A stretch of DNA of 18,407 bases. It comes from Candidatus Bathyarchaeota archaeon. Lineage in GTDB: Archaea; Thermoproteota; Bathyarchaeia; Bathyarchaeales; DTEX01. The notes beneath the pieces were generated by a model. It saw only the letters and a program-made list of their open reading frames with translations, had not been told where the DNA came from and made no database searches. A program made the translations under genes and the position numbers. Positions 9,201-15,952 of the stretch are shown in pieces. The stretch spans positions 1 through 18,407 of the forward strand of contig JAGTQS010000029.1 in the NCBI GenBank assembly GCA_018397055.1, written 5' to 3'. Within the stretch, counting starts at the first letter, position 1; each line of letters begins with the position of its first letter.

Positions 9201-9570
9201 CCCTTTGCTTGCAATCTTTTATGAATCTGGCAAGACCGTAGGCTTCGATGTCACGTTTGGATCTAAAGCCTAATTCTTTTTCTACCTCAACCTCTATCCA
9301 TAGACCCTGACAGTCAAACCCGTTTTGGTAGCGAAGCTCATGCCTCTGCATCGCCTTGAACCGTTGGAAAAGGTCCTTGTACGTTCTTCCCCAAGCGTGG
9401 TGTACGCCCATAGGATTGTTGGCGGTGATAGGACCGTCCATAAATGACCAGCGAGGTTTACCTTTGTTCAATTCGACAAGCTTCTCGAACACCTTGGTTT
9501 CAGCCCAAAACTTAAGAATTCGACGTTCAAGTTCAGGGAAATTTACTGTAGGAGAGACCTCTTTGAACAT
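6223..9570 (-). CDS. ileS: Isoleucyl-tRNA synthetase with non-canonical signature motifs
   Basis: Charges tRNAIle with isoleucine; class Ia synthetase, 1115 residues, intact. Domain order: catalytic fold with DGPITANNPMGVHHAWGR (55-62), zinc-type CPRC (227-230), CP1 editing domain with the threonine-rich WTTTPWTLTSN (269-279) and GTGIVHIAPGCGKED (364-378), CWRC (441-444), WVCQKC and KCSKC (527-575), then the second signature EDGREMHKSWGN (658-669), the anticodon-binding helical domain with WYVRRSRRRFW, and a C-terminal extension as in the long IleRS2 group. The usual HIGH box reads GVHH and KMSKS reads EMHKS. The editing GHG is GCG. The gene converges on the YbaK-like gene. The ATG at 9570 follows GGAG and a TATA box. 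Confidence 0.96.
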   Translation of the reverse strand: MFKEVSPTVNFPELERRILKFWAETKVFEKLVELNKGKPRWSFMDGPITANNPMGVHHAWGRTYKDLFQRFKAMQRHELRYQNGFDCQGLWIEVEVEKELGFRSKRDIEAYGLARFIKDCKQRALRYAAKQVEQSIRLGYWMKWDNPDVLRFLADSLENPEQTVEIEGVNGKIQGSAERLVGRLGAPEIGGSYFTFSDENNYTIWSALKKCYENGWIYKGRDVMPWCPRCSTALSQHEIVTEGYREMIHPGVTLKFPLKGKMGESLLVWTTTPWTLTSNVAAAVHPNFTYVKVKHKGEYLYLGRFALGRVFPKGDYEVVEELEGNKMEGWLYHGPYDELLAQKDSKAPEFHKVIPWTEVTEEEGTGIVHIAPGCGKEDLELGEIYGLPALAPLDEFGVFIEGYGSFTGTHVYDSAPKVIADLREKGLLFKSEDHVHRYPVCWRCSSELVFRLVDEWFINMGEKLNKPLEEVTEEEKARNLRYQIIDVAKQVRWIPEFGLQQELDWLQNMEDWMISKKIYWGLALPIWVCQKCGGFEVIGSKEELKACAVEGWEIFEGHTPHRPWIDAVKIKCSKCGGLSQRVQDVGNPWLDAGIVSYSTLNYRSDRAYWEKWFPAKLICECLPGQFRNWFYAMLAMSTIMEKRAPFEVCFGYGVVLGEDGREMHKSWGNAIEFDEAAENIGADVMRWMYCTKKPETNLLFGYGKAEEIKRQFLIPLWNVYSFFTTYASLDKWSPENTVRRDSLTLLDNWILSKLNNVINTVKKRLEDFDPYSASLSIEKFVEELSTWYVRRSRRRFWKSEKDEDKNAAYTTLYTCLTTLVKLLAPFIPFVAEEMYQNLVRSVDPTSPESVHHNEWPEADGKAIDDELMKGMDLTIKVCSLGRSARSKAGIKLRQPLSTAKIYADKLVIKQIERFKDIIVDELNVKRLSFAKKKDELVEYTIKPLPQVLGKKYGKLYPKIKEELVKLDAGKIAKNLEKGKSVKLRISEQVVKLLPEEVEVAANPKTGYSLSEEDGIVVAVETVLPSDLKEEGLARDIVRRIQNQRKEAGFNIADQIITYYEAEPALAKVFRNYEEYIAIETLSVSLNEGRIPSDAYKSTYKISGLTVTIGVKKVNT

Positions 9571-9604
9571 TGTTCATCGCTTCTCCAAAAATACAATTTT
9601 AGGG

Positions 9605-9612
9605 TTTATAAA
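9605..9612 (-). promoter_or_regulatory. TATA box of ileS
   Basis: The minus strand has TTTATAAA centred about 38 nt before the ileS ATG, predicting transcription from about 9582 and a leader of about 12 nt that contains the GGAG ribosome-binding site. Confidence 0.55.
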
Positions 9613-9725
9613 CATCTTCTTTTGCGAGTCTGCGACATAATGGTCAAAATATCTACGAGAGTTAGCTCCGAATTTGGCGTCCACCTCGCATCTTGCAACC
9701 CGCCAACCAAAGCATTAGCCAACTG

Positions 9726-9735
9726 AAATATAAAT
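9726..9735 (+). promoter_or_regulatory. TATA-like box before the mini-ORF at 9762
   Basis: AAATATAAAT lies about 32 nt upstream of the ATG at 9762, compatible with leaderless or near-leaderless transcription of that short frame. Confidence 0.35.
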
Positions 9736-9761
9736 TTATCCACAAGTATGTTACAAAAATT

Positions 9762-9842
9762 ATGAATCTAGACGAAATTGAAAATCGAAAAAGCGTGATG
9801 ATAATGGCTCTTTTGGTGGCAAAGCACTTACATTGCTGTTGA
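9762..9842 (+). pseudogene. 26-codon ORF with promoter, possible stump of a lost gene
   Basis: ATG to TGA, 26 residues beginning MNLDEIENRKSVMMIMALLV. The start reads like the N-terminus of a normal protein (acidic amphipathic opening, then a helix), and a TATA-like box sits at the right distance. It runs 15 nt into the 3' end of the opposite mscS-like gene and stops there, so any original remainder has been lost. It could also be a genuine micropeptide or a chance frame. No family recognised. Confidence 0.25.
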
Positions 9843-10979
9843 TGAAGTTAGTTTGTTACCGCATTTATTACAATAAATCGAGCCAGCTTCGTTTCTTGCG
9901 CCACAACTTGAGCAGATTATCAAGTTATCTTTTGACCTTATGTTCCTTACTGTATCCACGTTGTAAAGCGAATATGGAGGTGCCCACTGATAGCCTTTCC
10001 TAAACGAGTAAATGTACGGAATGGCCAAGTCCACATTTTTACTTTCCTGAATTTTTTTGAATACTTTCTTGGAGATTTCATGAATAACCTTAGGTCTATC
10101 TGTTGCTATTGTCATAAACCTAAGCCTCATGTAAACGCCGTACCAGTCAGACATGTCCGCACGAATGTATGGTTTCTGACCGGTTTTTTTAATAACATCA
10201 GCAGTAACCTCCTCTGCGGCCTCAAGTAGAATTTTTTCAGCCTCATCCCAGTCAGAGTCAAAGCTCAACCGTAAGACAAATTCATCAAGCATATAGGCAG
10301 ATTCTGGAGATTTGCTTTCTGACTTTCTTTTTCTAGAAAACTCAATGAGCTCTTCCTGATCTTTTGGAGTGTAGTTAATGACAAGTGCACTAAATAACAA
10401 GGCATTTGGAATTAGAACTGTTCTGTTCGCTGGCTCTTCGCTTCCTACGCTTCCACCGACTTGGTTCAATATCGTGTATAAAGGCGTAATATTAACGATG
10501 TCGCCAACTAAACCATATGAAGGAAGCTGCACTCGATCTCCTACGCTGAAGGGCCTAATAACTGAAACAAGAAACCATGCTGCAAGACCGCTTATTGGGC
10601 CTTGTAGGGACCAGCCGAGAAACATTCCACCAAAAGCGGCGAAAATTGTTCCTAAACTTTCTAAAGAGAACCAGCTTGAAATTACACTAAGAATGCCTAT
10701 AGTTATAATAATGAACTTGTAGATTCCCTGTATCATGCCTATCTCACCTTCTTTACCGCCCATCTTCAGCATGATTGATTTGACGAAAAAGACGCCTATC
10801 CTGTAAAGAATGGTTAGTCCGGCAACAATAACGAGAAGGGAAATAAATTGCCTTGTATACTCAAAAGGAACTTTCATTAGAACTGCTGATCCACCAAAAT
10901 AAAAATACCATAACAGGAAAAGTCCAACATTAAGAATAACGAGGGGCAAGAGCAGTTTTGTTTTATTCATATCGGACAT
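9828..10979 (-). CDS. MscS-family mechanosensitive channel with C-terminal zinc ribbon
   Basis: A small-conductance mechanosensitive channel that releases solutes on hypo-osmotic shock. Three membrane helices precede the pore region: residues ~10-28, ~42-70 and ~84-104. The pore-lining helix and beta domain are clear: FAAFGGMFLGWSLQGPISGL, then RPFSVGDRVQLPSYGLVGDI and the RTVLIPNALL strand (typical iPNS). A mixed alpha/beta C-terminal domain follows. The end adds a zinc ribbon, CSSC (357-360) and CNKC (371-374), not part of classical MscS. The first codon could be GTG 10982, ATG 10979 or ATG 10970; a TATA-like box (11007-11015) predicts transcription near 10984, favouring a leaderless start at the first two. 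A GTGAT motif before 10970 supports the third. Confidence 0.9.
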   Translation of the reverse strand: MSDMNKTKLLLPLVILNVGLFLLWYFYFGGSAVLMKVPFEYTRQFISLLVIVAGLTILYRIGVFFVKSIMLKMGGKEGEIGMIQGIYKFIIITIGILSVISSWFSLESLGTIFAAFGGMFLGWSLQGPISGLAAWFLVSVIRPFSVGDRVQLPSYGLVGDIVNITPLYTILNQVGGSVGSEEPANRTVLIPNALLFSALVINYTPKDQEELIEFSRKRKSESKSPESAYMLDEFVLRLSFDSDWDEAEKILLEAAEEVTADVIKKTGQKPYIRADMSDWYGVYMRLRFMTIATDRPKVIHEISKKVFKKIQESKNVDLAIPYIYSFRKGYQWAPPYSLYNVDTVRNIRSKDNLIICSSCGARNEAGSIYCNKCGNKLTSSTAM

Positions 10980-11118
10980 CACTTGTTAAGATTAAGGAAT
11001 GTTCATAATATTAAACGTTTCATTCTACATGAGACACAAATACAAACCAAACAACACACATGGTCAAAAAAGCTGCCCCGACTATATATACCCCCTCCCC
11101 CTTCAAATTCACAGCTTA

Positions 11119-11127
11119 CTTAAATAC
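11119..11127 (+). promoter_or_regulatory. TATA-like box before the 77-codon gene
   Basis: CTTAAATAC, about 38 nt before the TTG at 11161, predicts a transcript start near 11149, so that the leader would begin just at the GAGGGT ribosome-binding site. Confidence 0.4.
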
Positions 11128-11160
11128 GATTTCAAGTAACAGAACCATGAGGGTAAAACA

Positions 11161-11394
11161 TTGGCTGTCACTGCCTTTGACATCTTGGGCATCTTAGAGA
11201 GAAGCGGGGTTTTTACTTCAACAACAATAGATGGCAAACCATTTAAAATAAGAATAGGATTCGAAAACAAGGTAAATTACTCAACAAAAAAACGAGCGAT
11301 AAAAATTCTAAAAGAAATGGGATTCCAGCAAATAGGAAACACCCCATCTTGGATTCTCACACCAAAAGCGAGAAAGAATGCAGAAACAAATTAA
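11161..11394 (+). CDS. Small unknown protein, 77 residues
   Basis: The TTG start is supported by GAGGGT 6 nt upstream and a TATA-like box. The protein is basic, with a helix-strand-helix-strand pattern: FDILGILERSGVF, TIDGKPFKIRIGF, then the helix KKRAIKILKEMGFQQIG and a strand SWILTP. This is compatible with a small winged-helix-like or nucleic-acid-binding fold, but no family is recognised. It is transcribed divergently from the mscS-like gene across 178 bp and is followed by 105 bp of AT-rich sequence before the mini-ORF and metallopeptidase pair. Confidence 0.6.
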   Translation: MAVTAFDILGILERSGVFTSTTIDGKPFKIRIGFENKVNYSTKKRAIKILKEMGFQQIGNTPSWILTPKARKNAETN

Positions 11395-11471
11395 CCAGTG
11401 TTTTACCTTTTATTTTTTTGAACCGCAATTAGAATTTTCATGTTTCAACACAGTCACTTTTTTGCGAAATC

Positions 11472-11481
11472 ACTTTAATAA
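11472..11481 (+). promoter_or_regulatory. TATA-like box of the mini-ORF/metallopeptidase pair
   Basis: ACTTTAATAA is centred about 25 nt before the ATG at 11500, the classical distance for a leaderless archaeal transcript beginning at that ATG. If so, the metallopeptidase ATG at 11583 is the second cistron. Confidence 0.45.
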
Positions 11482-11499
11482 GAATTTTAAGAAACTAAG

Positions 11500-11586
11500 A
11501 TGCCTTTAGCTCACAAAGAAACGTTATTGAATCCAATAGCTCATATAACTAAAAACAAAAAAGGCTATGTGATGAAGAGAGAATGA
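11500..11586 (+). CDS. Possible leaderless 28-residue ORF overlapping the metallopeptidase start
   Basis: ATG at 11500 to TGA at 11584-11586, encoding 28 residues starting MPLAHKETLLNPIAHITKNK and ending KRE. Its stop overlaps the next gene's start as ATGA, the commonest coupling arrangement. A TATA-like box at the leaderless distance places the transcript start on its ATG. The peptide is basic, without a membrane segment. It may be a real small protein, a translated leader that controls metallopeptidase expression, or chance. No homologue is recognised. Confidence 0.4.
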   Translation: MPLAHKETLLNPIAHITKNKKGYVMKRE

Positions 11587-11984
11587 CAATAGAATATTAT
11601 GAAGCACCTGATGTTAAAGAACTAGTCGACAACATCACCAAGAGCCTAAACTTCTATCATGTAGTTCCACAGTTCGTATATTGCGTAAGAAGCAAGGGTT
11701 CCAAATCTCGCCGCGTTCTCGCCCGCATACATGGCTTAGGAAGGATATGGCAAGAAACACTTCGCCATCCACCAACATACATAATCGAAGTAATCTCAGA
11801 AAACTACGACAAACTCAGCCAAGCTGACAAAGAAAAAACCATAATCCATGAACTTCTCCACGTACCAAAAGGCTTCAAAGGCGGCTTCCGTCCCCATAAG
11901 GGCTACATCGATCAAAAAACCATCGAAACCTATTACAGAAAGCTGCAAGACCTCAAAAAGAAAAAATATACAGACAAGACTTAA
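11583..11984 (+). CDS. Putative zinc metallopeptidase (HELLH)
   Basis: 133 residues. The helix KTIIHELLHVPKGFKGG holds a zincin HExxH motif (H89, E90, H93), and H105 in GFRPHKGY is a reasonable third ligand. The first part has strands such as YIIEVISENYDKL leading into the active-site helix. This layout resembles the small putative metallopeptidases found in phages and archaea; the substrate is unknown. It has no signal peptide or membrane segment, so it would be cytoplasmic. The basic tail (KKKKYTDKT) is a low-complexity end. It is preceded by the 28-codon ORF with a 4-nt overlap, and converges on the gene 12056-12850. Confidence 0.75.
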   Translation: MTIEYYEAPDVKELVDNITKSLNFYHVVPQFVYCVRSKGSKSRRVLARIHGLGRIWQETLRHPPTYIIEVISENYDKLSQADKEKTIIHELLHVPKGFKGGFRPHKGYIDQKTIETYYRKLQDLKKKKYTDKT

Positions 11985-12055
11985 CAATAATATTTTTCAG
12001 ATTCTGAACCTATACTTAAATAAGAAAAACAAAAAAACAGATTCAGCTACACGGT

Positions 12056-12850
12056 TTACAAGCTTGACCATTCAAAGTTCTTATTTGAGATGTCTTCCCA
12101 ACATTTATGGCAGATAGGAGTTGGGCGACCCTTATAGTATATGCTTAGTTCAATGTCAGTGTTCCTGCATTCAGGCTTCCACGGATTCATACAATGCAAC
12201 GCAGAATCAACTGAAGTGCCAAGATCAGAAGGCTCCTTGCTTAATGGTTTCCTACGTCTACTTGAGGACTGTTCACCGTTCGAAGATCTTCTAAGTTGAG
12301 CAGGTTTGGATGGCTGCTCTTCACAAGCAACAGACGAGTTCAACGTTTCATTAATTATGGGTTCCAAGGATTCCACAATATTTTCCTGAAACCGCTGAAT
12401 CGGCTCAATTGTCTCTGGATTAACGGCTAAAGGTAAAGTTTGGACAGACACTTGCGCTAGAGAGCTTTGTGTAACCTCTGGAACTTTTACCGCTTTGGAA
12501 TTACTCGGTTCCATCAGCGAAGTTAACCCTTGACTTAGTATGACGCTTTTCTGCGCAAATTCGTTCTCCCCAATTTCTCCCAATAGAAATTTATGTTGAA
12601 ATTCAAGAAGACGCATCTCCAATATTCTAGAGACGTCTAAAAGGCCACTTTGCCAACAGCCCTCCTCAACCTTAATTGCCTCTTTTAAATCAGCAGCAAG
12701 TGAAATTCCGTGCCTGATTCTTTTTTCAACCATATCAAAAGTGGACTGCGAGATCTTCTGATGCCTCAATGAATTCTGTAAAGATTCTAGCTTTTTTTCT
12801 TCACTGTCCAAGAAAGAATCGATTAGAGCAATTAAATCGGCATGGACCAT
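12056..12850 (-). CDS. Unknown protein: N-terminal helical part, disordered linker, C-terminal Cys4 motif
   Basis: 264 residues from the ATG at 12850; the frame is open 37 codons further (to 12961), but that part is Cys- and Trp-rich and unlike the rest. Residues ~1-110 are helical and charged (LIALIDSFLDSEEKKLESLQ, AADLKEAIKVEE), probably a coiled coil. About 110-215 is rich in Ser, Pro, Gln and Glu, with a basic SSSRRRKPLSK patch: a flexible linker. The end has C220, C228, C247 and C250 in CMNPWKPEC and ICHKCWEDI around DIELSIYYKG, a zinc-binding module that I recall at the C-terminus of several archaeal hypotheticals. The module suggests a protein- or nucleic-acid-contact role; function unknown. 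A TATA-like TTTACATT is at the leaderless distance. Confidence 0.65.
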   Translation of the reverse strand: MVHADLIALIDSFLDSEEKKLESLQNSLRHQKISQSTFDMVEKRIRHGISLAADLKEAIKVEEGCWQSGLLDVSRILEMRLLEFQHKFLLGEIGENEFAQKSVILSQGLTSLMEPSNSKAVKVPEVTQSSLAQVSVQTLPLAVNPETIEPIQRFQENIVESLEPIINETLNSSVACEEQPSKPAQLRRSSNGEQSSSRRRKPLSKEPSDLGTSVDSALHCMNPWKPECRNTDIELSIYYKGRPTPICHKCWEDISNKNFEWSSL

Positions 12851-13058
12851 GTTCGCCCAACCCACTTTAAACTGAATGTAAATGGTTAAACATCTTTCCA
12901 ACATGCAAGTATATCGAAGAATAACATTCCATTTTGGTTGGCTAATTCCTTCAGTTAACAATAAACTGTAAAAAAAGAGAGAAAAAATATAAGAAATAGC
13001 CTCAAACAGTAAAATTCTTATAAGGATAATAAGCCGAAAAACATCCCAATAACGTAAA

Positions 13059-14108
13059 TCAACCCATATTAATAATCGTATTCAAATTTAAACCATAAGA
13101 TGACGCTATTGCTTGAATTTCTTCCCATGTTCTGTCAGGCAAATATATTCCTTTACTCAGCCGTTCCCTCTCAGTTCTCCATTCAATCTCCCCAGGGATA
13201 AGTATCTCTGAAAATCCAGGTCTGACCTTGCATGATTTCGTTCTTTCAACAAGAGTATCAACCTGCCTTTTAAACTCATCAATGGGTAAAAAGCTTTCAA
13301 TGTTTATAGCTTGAAAGAAAAGGCCGTTTCCTTTTTTATTTGGCAAATAAGACTGCCCAGACATTGAAAGGATGCCTGATAATACTTCCACAGCAAGTCC
13401 AATCCCAAAACCCTTATGTCCAAAAGAATCGCCACCTAACGGAAGCAAAGCTCCACCATCGTAATAGTCAGCTGGATTCGTAGAGGTATTTCCGTTCTTA
13501 TCAATTATGCAGCCCTCTGGAAGCTTTTCTCCCTTGTGCAAAGCAACTCTCACTTTCCCTTCAGCTACAACGCTTGTAGCAATGTCCAAAACAAACGGAA
13601 ATTCGCCTCCACACGGAAAAGCGTAACTTAAAGGCCCAGTGCTTAGCAAGCGTTCTACACCTCCATACGCTGCTACGCTTCGAAGTGAATTTGCCATCGC
13701 AACACCTATCATATCATTTTCAGCCGCCATCATCGTGTAATCCGCCAGTCTCCCAACATGATAAACATTGCAGGCACATACTGTACCGACGGTGCTTTTT
13801 CTTCCCTTATTAACAGCAATCTCCATTGCCTTCTTCGCAATCACTTGCCCAAATCCCCAGTTCCCATCAACCAAAGCTGAAGACGGAGTTTCTTTTACAA
13901 TCTCAAGTTTCGCATTAGTATTAATGTCCCCTCTCTGGATTGCTTTGACATATTGGATGACCCGGATGATTCCGTGAGAGTCATGTCCTACTAAGTTCGC
14001 TTTAACAAGAAGGTTAGATACCCATTCTGCCTCTTCACGAGATGCGCCAGCAGCTAAAAAAATTTTTGTTCCAATTTCTCTCAATTGCTCAGCAGTAAAC
14101 ACGGGCAA
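13059..14108 (-). CDS. Malate/L-lactate/ureidoglycolate dehydrogenase-family (Ldh_2) oxidoreductase
   Basis: An NAD(P)-dependent 2-hydroxyacid dehydrogenase of the family including archaeal malate dehydrogenase, sulpholactate dehydrogenase and YlbC/AllD. 349 residues from the TTG at 14108. Family marks: GHDSHGIIRV (catalytic-site His), GNWGFGQVIAKKAMEIA, NVYHVGRLADYTMMAAEND, the nucleotide-loop equivalent SVAAYGGVERLLSTGPLSYAFP, FVLDIATSVVAEGKV, and GHKGFGIGLAVEVLSGILSMSG. The exact substrate is not readable. I place the start at 14108 because a strong AGGAGG lies 9 nt before it; a TTG at 14138 is open but precedes that site. It is divergent from apgM across about 160 bp. Confidence 0.9.
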   Translation of the reverse strand: MPVFTAEQLREIGTKIFLAAGASREEAEWVSNLLVKANLVGHDSHGIIRVIQYVKAIQRGDINTNAKLEIVKETPSSALVDGNWGFGQVIAKKAMEIAVNKGRKSTVGTVCACNVYHVGRLADYTMMAAENDMIGVAMANSLRSVAAYGGVERLLSTGPLSYAFPCGGEFPFVLDIATSVVAEGKVRVALHKGEKLPEGCIIDKNGNTSTNPADYYDGGALLPLGGDSFGHKGFGIGLAVEVLSGILSMSGQSYLPNKKGNGLFFQAINIESFLPIDEFKRQVDTLVERTKSCKVRPGFSEILIPGEIEWRTERERLSKGIYLPDRTWEEIQAIASSYGLNLNTIINMG

Positions 14109-14117
14109 TGCAGTTTT

Positions 14118-14123
14118 CCTCCT
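14118..14123 (-). promoter_or_regulatory. Strong Shine-Dalgarno AGGAGG fixing the Ldh_2 start
   Basis: AGGAGG on the minus strand, 9 nt before TTG 14108 and 15 nt before GTG 14102. It lies inside the frame of the longer TTG 14138 version, which argues against that start. Confidence 0.6.
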
Positions 14124-14253
14124 AGATGTGGATGCCAAATTTTAAGTTTCTAATAAGCATTACTGAACTTAAAAAAATAAACCTTTTTTAAAGCAATGAC
14201 TAAAGTTTTTTAGATTCATCCATAATATTAGCTCAACTTTACGTATTGAGTCA

Positions 14254-14257
14254 GGAG
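14254..14257 (+). promoter_or_regulatory. Ribosome-binding site before the apgM TTG
   Basis: GGAG, 10 nt before the TTG at 14268. The TTG is supported because the protein begins directly with the family's first strand, MKLIYVVIDGVSDLP. Confidence 0.4.
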
Positions 14258-14267
14258 CCGAAAAGTA

Positions 14268-15551
14268 TTGAAATTAATCTATGTAGTAATAGACGGTGTT
14301 AGCGACCTACCAGTCACAGAACTCGATTTTAAAACACCTTTGGAATATGCCGAAACCCCAAACATGGATTATCTTGTAACAAAAGGAAAACTTGGTCTAA
14401 TGTACGCCGTTAGCAGAGGAATAGCACCTGAAAGCGATGTGGCAGTCATCTCAATTTTAGGCTATGACCCATTCAAATACCATGCTGGACGCGGCCCCCT
14501 AGAGGCCTATGGTGCGGGATTGGACATGAAAAATGGAGACCTTGCCTTACGGTGCAACTTTGCAACAATTGGTGAAGACAAAAAACTAATTGACCGAAGA
14601 GCAGGAAGAGACCTAACAACAGAAGAAGCCGCACTTCTCGCCAAAGAAGTTAACCAAAAGGTAAGGTTAGAGTCGCATCCTGCTGAATTCTGTTTTAAGA
14701 ACACTCTTGGACATAGAGGAGTCTTGGTCATAAAAAGTCAAAAAACTAAGCTGTCAGGAAAAATTTCGAACACCGACCCCGCGTACGAGAGAGTGGCTGG
14801 ACTGGGTGTAGCCAAGAAAGATGTTGACATGGTTTTAGCTGAGTGTTTGCCAATGGCGGACACAAAAGCAGCAAAAATTTCAGCTCAACTTGTAAACGAA
14901 TTTACCAAAAAAAGTCACAGAGTACTTGAGAAACACGAAGTTAACATAAGACGCTTAGCTTTGGGGAAAATGAAGGCAAACGTCATATTATCTAGAGACG
15001 CAGGCGACGAGTTACCCAATTTTTTCAACATTAATGAACGTTATAAGGTTCGCTTTGCTTGTTTAGCAGACATGCCTGTCGAAAGAGGAATCTCACGGTT
15101 AGCTGGAATGGACCTAGTTGAGCTTCCTCCACCTTCAAGTGATATTAAGTCTGACATGAAGATTCGAGTTGAAAAACTCCTTGACCTTCTACAAACATAC
15201 GACTGTTTTTACATTCACCTAAAGGGTCCAGATGAGCCGGGTCACGACGGCGACTTTCAACGAAAGACCAAAGCGATAGAGGACATTGACCAATACTTCT
15301 TCGGCGAAATTCTTCAAAAAATAGATCTTCAGGAAACCATAATCTGCATAACAGCAGACCATTCAACACCGTGCATCTTGAAATCACACAGCGACGACCC
15401 TGTTCCTTTACTAATAGCAGGAAACAAAATCAAACCAGATGGCTTAAAAAAATATTCTGAAAGAAGCTGCCGAGAAGGAAGTCTAGGAACAATAGAAAAC
15501 GGAACAACTCTAATGCCCATGCTAATGCAAATTTTACAAAAAGGCAGCTAA
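14268..15551 (+). CDS. apgM: 2,3-bisphosphoglycerate-independent phosphoglycerate mutase, archaeal type
   Basis: Interconverts 3- and 2-phosphoglycerate in glycolysis and gluconeogenesis; an alkaline-phosphatase-fold metalloenzyme. 427 residues, slightly longer than the usual ~400-410. Motifs: IYVVIDGVSDLP (metal-binding D9), AETPNMDYL, PESDVAVISILGYDP with the phosphorylated-serine position S56, AGRGPLEAYGAGLDM, RCNFATI, DRRAGRD, then the late metal ligands HLKGPDEPGHDGD and ITADHSTPC. The TTG start follows a GGAG. The gene ends about 45 bp before the SRP RNA, whose promoter fills the gap. Confidence 0.95.
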   Translation: MKLIYVVIDGVSDLPVTELDFKTPLEYAETPNMDYLVTKGKLGLMYAVSRGIAPESDVAVISILGYDPFKYHAGRGPLEAYGAGLDMKNGDLALRCNFATIGEDKKLIDRRAGRDLTTEEAALLAKEVNQKVRLESHPAEFCFKNTLGHRGVLVIKSQKTKLSGKISNTDPAYERVAGLGVAKKDVDMVLAECLPMADTKAAKISAQLVNEFTKKSHRVLEKHEVNIRRLALGKMKANVILSRDAGDELPNFFNINERYKVRFACLADMPVERGISRLAGMDLVELPPPSSDIKSDMKIRVEKLLDLLQTYDCFYIHLKGPDEPGHDGDFQRKTKAIEDIDQYFFGEILQKIDLQETIICITADHSTPCILKSHSDDPVPLLIAGNKIKPDGLKKYSERSCREGSLGTIENGTTLMPMLMQILQKGS

Positions 15552-15556
15552 ATTTT

Positions 15557-15572
15557 AAAAGCTTTTATTAAC
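15557..15572 (+). promoter_or_regulatory. BRE/TATA promoter of the SRP RNA
   Basis: AAAAGCTTTTATTAAC contains an A-rich BRE-like part followed by the TATA-like CTTTTATTA (15562-15570), centred about 29 nt before the first base of the SRP RNA stem, and begins right after the apgM stop. Confidence 0.6.
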
Positions 15573-15595
15573 ACCTTAAACCGTAGATTTTTCTT

Positions 15596-15924
15596 GGCGG
15601 GTCTTAGGCGGGGGGCTAGGGGTCCCTTGAAAGGACTTCAAGCCTTGACCGTAAACCCCCTTTACGACGGGCCGATAGCTGATGCGAGGCGTAAAAGATT
15701 GTCAGGAACCTCGGTCGTCTATCTGTGAGTATCCGTCCTTTGGGGCTAACGGACATGGAACGCCCTCTGTAAGGAGGTTGTTTCCATGTTTACCAGGCGA
15801 ACCTGGCTAGGCCCGGGAGGGAGCAACCTAAGCTTGGACGTTTGGCGCTCAGAGGAGTGCGGGTACGAGTGAAGAGTCCGATGGTACCTGACAAAAACTG
15901 TACGTCAACCATCAGTGACCCGCC
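15596..15924 (+). ncRNA. Archaeal 7S signal recognition particle RNA
   Basis: About 329 nt, the usual archaeal size. The ends pair: GGCGGGTC (15596-15603) with GACCCGCC (15917-15924), which is helix 1. The S domain is diagnostic: GTTTACCAGG (15788-15797), a CCAGG/CGAA/CCTGG hairpin (15793-15806) in the helix 6 position, then CCCGGGAGGGAGCAACC, the conserved helix 8 core with GNRA tetraloop and asymmetric loop that binds SRP54; compare the bacterial 4.5S core CCGGAAGGAAGCAGCC. The local GC content is far above the flanks, as usual for stable RNA in this genome type. It directs ribosomes making membrane proteins to the Sec translocon together with SRP19 and SRP54. A TATA box lies upstream and a T-rich run downstream. 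Confidence 0.95.
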
Positions 15925-15941
15925 ACTTTTCTTGTTTTTGA
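15925..15941 (+). terminator. T-rich termination run after the SRP RNA
   Basis: Directly after the closing stem comes ACTTTTCTTGTTTTTGA, two T-runs of 4 and 5 bases, the usual archaeal termination signal. It sits between the RNA and the stop of the convergent thiolase gene at 15953. Confidence 0.5.
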
Positions 15942-15952
15942 CTGTTTAGATT

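Noticed and set aside
9640..9725. tRNA gene in the ileS-mscS spacer
   Set aside because: No acceptor stem pairing, no T-loop GGTTCRA and no clover-leaf spacing found.
11083..11100. TATATATA followed by a C-run as a promoter for the 77-codon gene
   Set aside because: It lies about 75 nt before the TTG, too far; CTTAAATAC at 11119 fits better.
12851..12961. N-terminal extension of the Cys4-ended protein to 12961
   Set aside because: The 37 extra residues are Cys/Trp-rich and unlike the acidic helical start that follows ATG 12850; no ribosome-binding site before 12961.
14109..14138. Longer Ldh_2 start at TTG 14138
   Set aside because: The strong AGGAGG lies inside this stretch and serves TTG 14108; the extra residues are basic and not typical of the family.
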